Positions 17,174-24,515 of a stretch of 64,000 bases of DNA are shown here, in pieces. Each line of letters opens with the position of its first letter. Position 1 is the stretch's first letter. The stretch is from Actinomadura fibrosa (lineage in GTDB: Bacteria > Actinomycetota > Actinomycetes > Streptosporangiales > Streptosporangiaceae): the NCBI RefSeq assembly GCF_900659615.1, contig NZ_CAACUY010000019.1:19876-83875 (forward strand). The letters run 5' to 3'. The translations under genes and the position numbers were made by a program. The notes below the pieces were generated by a model that was not told the DNA's origin, made no database searches, and saw nothing but the letters and a program-made list of their open reading frames with translations.

Positions 17174-18321
17174 CGGCCATGACCACCGGAACGGGCACGG
17201 CCAGGGCGGGTGGCGCCGGAACGGGCACCGCCGGGCCGGATGCCTCCTTGGCGGGAACCTCCGGAGCGGGTGCGCAGCCGCCGTTGACGCTGCGCGAGTT
17301 CGAGGCGGCGGCCCGCGCGCGCCTCGACCCCGCGCACTACGACTACTTCGCGGGCGGGGCGGGCGACGAGGTCACGCTGCGGGCCAACGAGGCGGCGTTC
17401 GCGCGGGTCGCGCTGCTGCCGCGCGTCCTGCGCGGCGCCGGGCCGCCCCGCACGGACGTGACGCTGCTCGGCACCGCGGCGTCCATGCCCGTGCTGGTCG
17501 CGCCGACCGCGTTCCACCGGCTCGCCGACCCGGAGGGCGAGCGGGCGACCGCGCGGGCGGCGGCCGCCACCGGAACGATCATGATCGTGAGCATGGCGGC
17601 GACCGTCGCCGTCGAGGACGTGGCCGCCGCGGCGCCCGGCGCGGCCCTGTGGTTCCAGCTCTACGTCCAGCCCGACCTCGCGTTCACCGAGCGGGTCGTG
17701 CGGCGCGCGGAGGCGGCGGGCTGCGCCGCGCTCGTCGTCACCGCGGACTCGCCGGCCCGCGGCGTCCGGGAGCGCGAGCTGCGGCACGGGTTCCTCGACC
17801 TGCCGGACGGCCTGCGCTGCGAGAACATGCGCGACGGCGCCGGGACGCGGTCGATCGCCATGTCGCCGGAGCTGTCCTGGGACCACATCGACCGGCTCAG
17901 GGAGATGACGGCGCTGCCGATCGTGCTGAAGGGCGTCCTCCACCCGGCGGACGTGCGGCCCGCGCTCGACCGGGGCGTCGCGGCGCTGGTCGTCTCCAAC
18001 CACGGCGGGCGGCAGCTCGACGCGGTCCCCGCCGCGCTGGACGCGCTGCCCGCCGTGGCCGCCGCCGCCGGTCGCGCCGTCCCCGTGCTGCTGGACGGCG
18101 GGGTCCGGCGCGGCACCGACGTGCTGAAGGCGCTCGCGCTCGGCGCGGACGCGGTCGCCGTGGGCCGCCCGGTGATCTGGGGGCTGGCCGCCGGCGGCGA
18201 GCGCGGCGCGGCGCGCGTGCTGGAGCTGCTCCGCGCGGAGGTCGAGCTGGCGCTCGCGCTCTGCGGCTGCGCGTCCCCCGGCGACCTCGCCCCGGACATG
18301 GTGGTGCGGCGCCCATGGTGA
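17170..18321 (+). CDS. FMN-dependent alpha-hydroxy acid oxidase
   Basis: 383 residues from GTG 17170 (GTGA overlap); ATG 17179 is an alternative. After a Gly/Thr/Ala-rich N-terminus the TIM-barrel enzyme begins with LTLREFEAAARARLDPAHYDYFAGGAGDE. Active-site elements of the glycolate/lactate/mandelate oxidase family are present: LWFQLYV, VVTADSPARGVRERELR, the FMN-binding Lys in PIVLKGVL, the catalytic His in VVSNHGGRQLD, and VLLDGGVRRGTDVLKALALGADAVAVGRP. It should oxidise a 2-hydroxy acid to a 2-oxo acid, giving hydrogen peroxide or reducing another acceptor. In glycopeptide pathways a related enzyme oxidises hydroxymandelate, but no other part of that pathway is here. Confidence 0.9.
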   Translation: MTAMTTGTGTARAGGAGTGTAGPDASLAGTSGAGAQPPLTLREFEAAARARLDPAHYDYFAGGAGDEVTLRANEAAFARVALLPRVLRGAGPPRTDVTLLGTAASMPVLVAPTAFHRLADPEGERATARAAAATGTIMIVSMAATVAVEDVAAAAPGAALWFQLYVQPDLAFTERVVRRAEAAGCAALVVTADSPARGVRERELRHGFLDLPDGLRCENMRDGAGTRSIAMSPELSWDHIDRLREMTALPIVLKGVLHPADVRPALDRGVAALVVSNHGGRQLDAVPAALDALPAVAAAAGRAVPVLLDGGVRRGTDVLKALALGADAVAVGRPVIWGLAAGGERGAARVLELLRAEVELALALCGCASPGDLAPDMVVRRPW

Positions 18322-19742
18322 CCGGCGCGGGCACGGCGGCGATCACGGTGGCGGCGGTCCTGGTCGCCGTGGCGAGCCTGCCGTGGTGGCTGCCCGGCAG
18401 GGTCGTGGCGCTGCGCGTCCGCCTGTTCGCCCGCATCAACGGGGACGAGGGCATCCCCGTCCCCGGCGACCTGATCGGCGTGGAGCACTTCCGGGAGGTG
18501 TACTCGCACCCGGCCGCCGGCGGGCGCAGCAAGGGCGCCGCCCTCTCGGACCTGTTCTGGTACTGGCTGGCGCCGGGGCCCGAGGTCCACCAGGAGCACC
18601 TGGAGGCGGGGGAGCGGTACGACCAGGTCGCCGCGGCCACGCGCCGGTTCCTCGCGATCCCGCGCGGGGAGGCCGAGGAGCTCGCCCGCCGCTGCACCGC
18701 CGAGGTCCTGCGGGAGACGGACACGGGAGCGCCGCGGACCGTCCGGCTGCGGGACCTGATGATGCCGGTCTGGGCCGCGTTCTCCTACGAGCTCGTCTTC
18801 GGCGGCCCGTGCCCGCCCGCCGCCCGCGACCTGATCGTCGCCCACGCCGACGACGTCGCCACCGCGCTCACCTGCTGCGGCCTGCGGCACATGGACCGGC
18901 GCGCCCGCCTCACCCGGTACGTCGCCGCACGGCTGGACCAGGTGCGGCACCCCCTCCCGGACGGCCTGTCGGACGAGGAGCGCGCCTTCTACGTCCAGGG
19001 GACGTTCTTCAACACCGCGGTCGTGCAGATGGCGGAGGCGATGGCGCACCTGCTGCTCGTCCTAGCCCGGCACCCGGAGGCGCAGGAGACGGCGCGCACC
19101 GGCGACGACGCCGCGCTCGACCGGGTGATCAACGAGACGCTGCGGCTGTACCCGCTGTTCGGCGTCGCCCACCGGATCACCACCGGCGACATCGAGCTGG
19201 ACGGCGGCCCGACGATTCCGGCCGGGTCGGTGCTCTGCTTCAACTACCCCGAATTCCACCGCGCGGGGTTCACCGACCCCGGGCGCTTCGACCCCGACCG
19301 CTTCCGTCCCGACCGCCGGGAGGACGGGCGCGCCGTCCGGGACCTGAACCACATCCCGTTCGGCGTCGCCGCCAACCGGCCGTGCCCGGCGTGGCGGCTC
19401 GCGCCGATCGCCGTGCGCGCCGCCGCGCGCGAGACGGTGCGCCGGTACGTCCTCGCCTCGTCCGCCTCCCACGTCCGGTCGCTGCCCAACCGGGGCCCGT
19501 GCCTGCTGATCCCGCGCGCCGGGTCGGACGCGCCCCCGGAGCCCGGCTCCCACCGCGCGGCGCTGCTGCGGATGCGGGCGCGCGACCGGTGCGAGGACGT
19601 CGGGCGCAGCGTCCTGCAACTCGTCCGCGGCGCCCGCATGGTGCGCGAGGCGCGCCGCCTGCGCCTGTGCGAGCGCCATTTCGCCGCGGACGGCACCGCC
19701 GAACGGCCCACTGACCAGCCCGTTCCGCCGCACGTCACCTGA
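18315..19742 (+). CDS. Membrane-anchored cytochrome P450-like protein with atypical heme loop
   Basis: 475 residues. The N-terminus is a hydrophobic anchor (AAITVAAVLVAVASLPWWLP), unusual for bacterial P450s. K-helix ExxR is present (INETLRLYP) and the PERF-like segment reads FDPDRFRPDR. The heme-thiolate Cys is C357 in PFGVAANRPCPAWRLAP. The usual FxxGxRxCxG is altered: the spacing from Phe to Cys is one residue longer, Ala stands at the conserved Gly and Ala follows CxP. The I-helix lacks the usual AGxxTT (GTFFNTAVVQMAEAM). No ferredoxin or reductase gene is adjacent. It overlaps the oxidase gene by 7 bases, so both are probably made together. Peroxide from the oxidase could in principle feed it; this is speculation. 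Confidence 0.82.
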   Translation: MVTGAGTAAITVAAVLVAVASLPWWLPGRVVALRVRLFARINGDEGIPVPGDLIGVEHFREVYSHPAAGGRSKGAALSDLFWYWLAPGPEVHQEHLEAGERYDQVAAATRRFLAIPRGEAEELARRCTAEVLRETDTGAPRTVRLRDLMMPVWAAFSYELVFGGPCPPAARDLIVAHADDVATALTCCGLRHMDRRARLTRYVAARLDQVRHPLPDGLSDEERAFYVQGTFFNTAVVQMAEAMAHLLLVLARHPEAQETARTGDDAALDRVINETLRLYPLFGVAHRITTGDIELDGGPTIPAGSVLCFNYPEFHRAGFTDPGRFDPDRFRPDRREDGRAVRDLNHIPFGVAANRPCPAWRLAPIAVRAAARETVRRYVLASSASHVRSLPNRGPCLLIPRAGSDAPPEPGSHRAALLRMRARDRCEDVGRSVLQLVRGARMVREARRLRLCERHFAADGTAERPTDQPVPPHVT

Positions 19743-19764
19743 CCCGACCAGAGCGGGGACCGCC

Positions 19765-21192
19765 ATGCTCGTACTCGCCCAGCCGCCCGTCGCCCAGCCT
19801 CCCGCCGAGCCCTCCGCCGCCCACGCCGCCCACGCCGCCGCCGTGCACGCCGCCGCCGCGGCGTCCCGTGACGCCAACCTCGACCTCGTCCTGAAGGTAC
19901 TGCCCGCCCTCGTCGTCATCCTCCTGGCCGCCTGGCTGTGCGGGCGCCTGGCGCTGATGGTGATGCAGCCGCGCGTCCTCGGCGAGATGGTCGCCGGGGT
20001 GCTGCTGGGGCCGACGCTGTTCGGGGCGCTGTTCCCGGACGCGCAGGCGAAGGTGTTCCCGCCCGAGGTCAAGCCCATCCTGTACGTGCTCAGCACCCTC
20101 GGCCTGACGTTGTACATGTTCCTCGTCGGCGCCGGGCTCGACCACGGCTCCGCGTCGCCCGGCGAGGGCCGCAGGGCGATGGCGCTCGCGGTCTCCGGGG
20201 TGGTGCCCGCGTTGCTGCTCGGCGTGGGCACGGGCGCGGCCCTGTGGGGGACGCTGTCGCTGCCCGACGTCGGCCGCCTGGAGTTCGCCCTGTTCGTCGG
20301 GGGCGCGCTGTCGCTGACCGCGTTCCCCATGCTGGCGCGGATGCTGTACGAGCGGAACCTGGAGAACAGCCCCCTCGGCCGGCTGTCGCTGCTGGCGGCG
20401 GCCGTCGACGACGCGGTGGCGTGGTGCCTGCTCGCCGTCCTGACGGCCGTGCACCTGGAGTCGGGCATGGGCGACGCGCTGCGCACCATCGGGCTCGCGG
20501 CGCTGTTCGCGGCGGCGATGCTGCTGGTGGCGCGCCGGCTGCTGCGGCCGCTCGGCCGGGAGTTCGCCCGGACGGGGACCATCGGCCCCAACGCGATGTA
20601 CGTCATCGTCCTCGTCGCGGTCACGGCGGGCTGGCTGACCGACTGGATCGGCATCTACTCCGTGTTCGGCGGCTTCATCGCGGGGCTGGCGATGCCGCGA
20701 GACCCGGAGTTCCGCCGCGCGCTGCACGAGCGGATGATGGGCTTCGTCTCGACGCTGCTGCTGCCGACGTTCTTCACCTTCTCGGGGCTCAACACCCGGC
20801 TGGACGGCATCGCCGGCGGCACCATGCTGGCCGCGCTGCTGGCGATCATGGCGGCGGGCTTCGTCGGCAAGTACGCCGGCTGCTCCCTCGCGATGCGCGG
20901 GCTCGGCTTCTCCTGGCGGGAGTCGTGCGCCGTGGGCGCGCTCATGAACGCGCGCGGGCTGATGATCCTGATCTTCATCAACATCGGGCTCGCCCAGGGC
21001 ATGATCACGCAGGAGCTGTTCGCCATGCTCGTGCTGGTCGCGGTGATCACGACCGCGAGCGCCCTGCCGCTGTACAAGCTGGCCCTGCCGGAGCGCTACG
21101 AGCGGCGGGCCGTCCCGGCAGAGCCCGTGTCCGCGGAGCCCGCCGACGCCGCGGCGACGGCGCACGTGTCCGCGGCGCGTCCGGTTCACTAG
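19765..21192 (+). CDS. CPA2-type cation/proton antiporter
   Basis: 475 residues with about a dozen hydrophobic segments. An Ala/His-rich N-terminus precedes the first helix (VLKVLPALVVILLAAWLCG). PRVLGEMVAGVLLGPTLFG is the signature of KefB/NapA-like antiporters. The core AAVDDAVAWCLLAVL carries the ion-binding Asp pair, and MNARGLMILIFINIGL the terminal unit. There is no cytoplasmic RCK/TrkA domain; the C-tail is Ala/Glu/Pro-rich. It starts 22 bases after the P450 stop, suggesting the same transcript. It could balance potassium or pH, or export a charged product of the cluster. Confidence 0.88.
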   Translation: MLVLAQPPVAQPPAEPSAAHAAHAAAVHAAAAASRDANLDLVLKVLPALVVILLAAWLCGRLALMVMQPRVLGEMVAGVLLGPTLFGALFPDAQAKVFPPEVKPILYVLSTLGLTLYMFLVGAGLDHGSASPGEGRRAMALAVSGVVPALLLGVGTGAALWGTLSLPDVGRLEFALFVGGALSLTAFPMLARMLYERNLENSPLGRLSLLAAAVDDAVAWCLLAVLTAVHLESGMGDALRTIGLAALFAAAMLLVARRLLRPLGREFARTGTIGPNAMYVIVLVAVTAGWLTDWIGIYSVFGGFIAGLAMPRDPEFRRALHERMMGFVSTLLLPTFFTFSGLNTRLDGIAGGTMLAALLAIMAAGFVGKYAGCSLAMRGLGFSWRESCAVGALMNARGLMILIFINIGLAQGMITQELFAMLVLVAVITTASALPLYKLALPERYERRAVPAEPVSAEPADAAATAHVSAARPVH

Positions 21193-21201
21193 GCGACCAC
21201 G

Positions 21202-21960
21202 ATGTCCACAATTGCCCGAAGTGTGGAGCCTGCCCCGCCGGGATGCGACGGTGGCGTCGTGGCCGCGCCATCGAGGCCGGCGGGCAGGGACGGGCGAGCC
21301 GCCGCCCACCGGCTGCTGATCGCCGAGGACGACCGCGACCTGGCGGAGCTGCTCGCCGGCCTGTTCGCCGAGCAGGGGTACGCGGTCGACCTGGCCTTCG
21401 ACGGCCAGCGCGCCCTGCACCTGGCGCTCGGCCGCCGGCACGACGCGATGATCGTCGACCGGGGGCTGCCGGACGGCGACGGCGTCGAGCTCGTGCGCCG
21501 GCTGCGCCGCCGGGCCGTCACCGTGCCCGTGCTCGTCCTCAGCGCCCGCAGCGCCGTCGCCGACCGGGTCGCCGGGCTGGACGCGGGCGCCGAGGACTAC
21601 GTCGTCAAGCCGTTCGAGATCGACGAGCTGATGGCGCGGGTCCGGGCGCTGCACCGCCGGCACCTCGACCACGCCGGGCTGCTCCCGCTCGGCGCGGGCT
21701 GGTTCGACGCCGAGTCCCGCGTCGTCGAGCTGCCGTCCGGCGAGCGGATCCCGCTGTCGGAGCGGGAGGGCCGGCTGCTGCGCGCCCTCGCCTGCCGCCC
21801 GCGGCACGTGCACACCCGCGACGCGCTGCGGCAGGGCGTCTTCGACGGCGCCCGGACCGAGTCGATCGTCGACACCTACGTCTACTACCTGCGCAGCAAG
21901 CTGGGGCAGAACGTCGTCCGGACGGTCCGCGGCGTCGGCTACCGCGTCGGCGAACTGTAG
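21202..21960 (+). CDS. OmpR-family response regulator (orphan)
   Basis: 252 residues. After a 35-residue Pro/Ala-rich leader, the receiver domain starts at RLLIAEDDRDLAELLAGLF, has the phosphoacceptor Asp in AMIVDRGLPDGDG, Ser in VLVLSARS and Lys in DYVVKPFEIDEL. The C-terminal winged helix contains IPLSEREGRLLRALAC, ESIVDTYVYYLRSKLG and VRTVRGVGYRVGEL. No histidine kinase is encoded nearby. It begins 9 bases after the antiporter stop and may control that operon. An internal start near 21300 would remove the leader. Confidence 0.9.
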   Translation: MSTIARSVEPAPPGCDGGVVAAPSRPAGRDGRAAAHRLLIAEDDRDLAELLAGLFAEQGYAVDLAFDGQRALHLALGRRHDAMIVDRGLPDGDGVELVRRLRRRAVTVPVLVLSARSAVADRVAGLDAGAEDYVVKPFEIDELMARVRALHRRHLDHAGLLPLGAGWFDAESRVVELPSGERIPLSEREGRLLRALACRPRHVHTRDALRQGVFDGARTESIVDTYVYYLRSKLGQNVVRTVRGVGYRVGEL

Positions 21961-21975
21961 CGGGGCCCGGCCCGC
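21960..21975. terminator. Weak GC hairpin between convergent genes
   Basis: GCGGG-GCCCGG-CCCGC begins on the last base of the response-regulator stop codon and lies just before the opposing small gene. Stem of 5, no T run, so only weak support. Confidence 0.3.
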
Positions 21976-21976
21976 C

Positions 21977-22189
21977 TCAGGAGGACGGCCGCCTGATCGC
22001 CCAGAGGACCATGAGGGCGAGGCCGGGGCCGAGGAGCACCCCGGCCACCACCTCGCCCGGCGCCTTCCACCAGAGCACCTGGCAGAGCAGGAGCGGCACG
22101 CCGGCCGCGACGGCGGCGGCGCCCGCCACCGGGACCCCGCGGGGCGGGAGGGAACGCCATCGGACGCGCAGCCGCGACATGCCGGTCAT
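21977..22189 (-). CDS. Small membrane protein with two predicted helices
   Basis: 70 residues, not recognised. A basic N-terminus (SRLRVRWRSLPPRG) is followed by two hydrophobic stretches (VAGAAAVAAGVPLLLCQVLWW and VVAGVLLGPGLALMVLWAI) and a short RRPSS tail. A two-helix membrane protein with both ends inside would fit the positive charges. It is convergent with the response regulator. Confidence 0.55.
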   Translation of the reverse strand: MTGMSRLRVRWRSLPPRGVPVAGAAAVAAGVPLLLCQVLWWKAPGEVVAGVLLGPGLALMVLWAIRRPSS

Positions 22190-22344
22190 GCTCCCAGTAT
22201 GCCGCCGGACGGGCCGCCGTCACGGGCGCTCGGCGCGACCGTCCAGACCGCCGTCCGGGGCCGTTCGCGCCGAGTCCGCCGCCGCGTCACCGTTCCGCGC
22301 CATGATCAACAGGTCGGTGTGAGCGCTGAGGAAGGCGGTGCCCC

Positions 22345-23673
22345 ATGGTGAAGCGGTTCGCGGCCGCGATGGCGGCGGGTTCGGTCGCCCTGGTCTGCGG
22401 TGTGGTCCCGGCCGCCGCCGACGGTCCCGGCGGCGCGCCGCCGGTGGGAGCCGCGGCGACGCCGCCGCCGGACACCGACGGCGCCGGGTCTGGAGAGCGG
22501 CCAGACGCGCGCGCCGCTGCGACGCCCGCCGCCCCCGAGGCGGCCGGGAGCCCGACCGTCACGGCCACGACCCGGCTGGCGCCCGGCGTCCTGCTGAAGG
22601 CGTTCGCGACGTCCGGGACGGGCGGTGCGGTGACCGGCGGCCTCGTCGACGTCGACCTGCGCAGCCCCGGGACCCGCGTCGGCCTGCTGCGCCCGCCCGC
22701 CGTCGCCGCGCGCCGGACGGTCAGCGCGATGGCGGACGACCGGCACGCCATCGCCGGGATCAACGGCGACTTCTTCAACATCAGCGAGACCCACCCGGGC
22801 GTCCCGCCAACCGGCGCGCCGTCCGGGCCCGAGGTGGACGGCGGGCGCCCGCTGAAGGCCGCCGTGCCCGACGGGCAGCGGTTCGGCCCGGCGCTGCCGC
22901 CCGGCACGTCCGCCGAGGACGTCATCGGGGTCGGCGCGGACGGCCGGGGGCACGTCGCCCGCCTGCGCCTGACCGGCACGATCAGCGCGGGGCGGACCTC
23001 CCTCCCGCTGCGCGGGCTCAACCAGTACGCGATCCCGGTCGGCGGCGCGGGCGCCTTCACCCGCGCATGGGGCGCGGTGTCGCGGCTGCGCGCGGTGTGC
23101 GGCACCGACACGCGGCGCGCCGACCCGTGCGACACCGACGTGGCGGAGGTGACCGTGCGGCGCGGCGCGGTCGTCAAGGTCGCGGACACGGTCGGCGCGG
23201 GCGCGATCCCGAAGGACACCACGGTCCTGGTCGGGCGCGGGCAGGCCGCGGGCACGCTGCGCGCGTTTCGGGCGGGGCAGCGCGTGAAGATCCGCTACGC
23301 GTTCACCGGGCCGGAGCGGCTGCGGTTCGCGATCGGCGGCTTCCCGATCCTCCGCGACGGCGCGCCGCTGACCGGCCTGGACCCGCTCGGCCCGGCCCCG
23401 CGGAGCGCCGCGGGCGTCAGCCGCGACGGCCGCCACCTGTACCTCGTCGTGGTCGACGGGCGGTCCCCGCGCAGCGCCGGGCTGACCGTCGCCGAACTGG
23501 CCGGGCTGCTCGACCGGCTCGGCGCGGGCGCCGCGGTCAACCTCGACGGCGGCGGCTCGTCGGCCCTGGTGGCGCGGGGGCCGGGCGAGACCGCCGCGAC
23601 CGTCCGCAACGTCCCGTCGGACGGCGCCGAACGCGCCGTCGCCAACGGCATCGGGGTCCTCCCCGCCCCGTGA
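22345..23673 (+). CDS. Secreted phosphodiester glycosidase family protein
   Basis: 442 residues with a signal peptide (MVKRFAAAMAAGSVALVCGVVPAAA) and a Pro/Ala-rich linker to about residue 70. The rest matches the NAGPA-like/DUF2233 domain: HAIAGINGDFFNISET, then IGGFPILRDG, LYLVVVDGRSPRSAGLTVAELAGLL and AVNLDGGGSSALVARG near the end. Relatives cleave N-acetylglucosamine-1-phosphodiester bonds or act on cell-wall glycans. It is monocistronic and convergent with the kinase-like gene, with 7 bases between stops. Confidence 0.88.
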   Translation: MVKRFAAAMAAGSVALVCGVVPAAADGPGGAPPVGAAATPPPDTDGAGSGERPDARAAATPAAPEAAGSPTVTATTRLAPGVLLKAFATSGTGGAVTGGLVDVDLRSPGTRVGLLRPPAVAARRTVSAMADDRHAIAGINGDFFNISETHPGVPPTGAPSGPEVDGGRPLKAAVPDGQRFGPALPPGTSAEDVIGVGADGRGHVARLRLTGTISAGRTSLPLRGLNQYAIPVGGAGAFTRAWGAVSRLRAVCGTDTRRADPCDTDVAEVTVRRGAVVKVADTVGAGAIPKDTTVLVGRGQAAGTLRAFRAGQRVKIRYAFTGPERLRFAIGGFPILRDGAPLTGLDPLGPAPRSAAGVSRDGRHLYLVVVDGRSPRSAGLTVAELAGLLDRLGAGAAVNLDGGGSSALVARGPGETAATVRNVPSDGAERAVANGIGVLPAP

Positions 23674-23680
23674 TCGGGGT

Positions 23681-24310
23681 TCAGGTGCCGGTGGCCAGGG
23701 CCGGGTGGCGCGGGTCGTCCACCTTGACCGTGACGTCGGCGGCCTGGAGCGGCCGGGACTCCGCGTCGTAGCGCGCGTAGGCGGGCAGCGTCCACGCCTC
23801 GTCCTCCGGCGTGCGGCGGGCGAGGGCGGGCGCCGACAGCGACAGGTGGACGGTCAGGTCGAGCGGCAGCCCCCGGCCGAGCAGCAGCGCCCCGTCCAGC
23901 AGCAGCACGCCGCCCGCCGGGACGGTCTCGTACCGCGCCCGCGTGGCCCGGTCGCGGACGGGATCCCACAGGCTGGGCAGCACCTTCCCGGTGCCGCCCG
24001 GCTCCAGCGGTGCGAGCACCTCCCGGACGAGCCCGCCCTCGTCCAGCCAGTGGTCGTGGAACACGTCCGGGTCGCGGCGCCCGAACTCGAACCGCAGCGA
24101 CGCCGGGCGCAGGAAGTCGCGCGCCGACACCCGCAGGACGGCCCGGCCCCGGAGCCGCACGGGCCCGGCGAGCGCGTCGGCGAGCCGCCCCGGCTCCGCC
24201 GCCGGAGCGCCGTCGACCGCGACACGCAGCCACCGGTCACGGGGCTCCGCCGCGATCCGGTCGGCCAACTCCTCCACCAGGAGATCGGGCGAAATCGGAC
24301 GCACGAGCAT
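23681..24310 (-). CDS. Uridine kinase-like protein lacking Walker A Lys
   Basis: 209 residues from ATG 24310 (MLVRPISPDLLVEELADRI). It follows the layout of uridine/nucleoside kinases: VAVDGAPAAEPGRLADALAGPL in place of the P-loop, VLRVSARDFLRP, FHDHWLDEGGLVREVLAPL, VPAGGVLLLDGALLLGRG and an LSAPALARRTPEDEAWTLPAYARYD lid. The canonical GxxxxGK[ST] is replaced by GAPAAEPGR, so the phosphate-binding Lys and Ser/Thr are gone; it may bind a nucleoside without phosphorylating it. From memory, close homologues in actinobacteria share this change. It follows the oxidoreductase gene after a repeat-filled gap. Confidence 0.7.
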   Translation of the reverse strand: MLVRPISPDLLVEELADRIAAEPRDRWLRVAVDGAPAAEPGRLADALAGPVRLRGRAVLRVSARDFLRPASLRFEFGRRDPDVFHDHWLDEGGLVREVLAPLEPGGTGKVLPSLWDPVRDRATRARYETVPAGGVLLLDGALLLGRGLPLDLTVHLSLSAPALARRTPEDEAWTLPAYARYDAESRPLQAADVTVKVDDPRHPALATGT

Positions 24311-24386
24311 CCCCCCATCCAACAACACGCCAGCACGTGTGATCCCAGGCGCCGTCCCCAACGGCGCGGACGGCCGAGACCGCAAC

Positions 24387-24515
24387 GCGCATGTCCTCAG
24401 CCGCCGCCTAGCGTGGCGCGGGCGGCCGAGGCTGCGGCGCGCGGGTCGTCAGCGCCGCTTCAGCGTGGCGCGGGTGGTCAACATGGCTATGCGCGTGGCC
24501 TCAACTGCCGCCTAG
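24387..24515. repeat. 52-bp imperfect tandem repeat, about 2.5 copies
   Basis: Copies begin at 24387, 24439 and 24491 (the last partial) with a 52-bp period. GCGTGGCGCGGG occurs at 24411-24422 and again at 24463-24474; the block ending GCCGCCTAG is at 24387-24411 and again at 24491-24515. The third copy overlaps the last codons and stop of the oxidoreductase gene, so the array looks like duplications of that gene's 3' end into the intergenic space. Confidence 0.65.
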
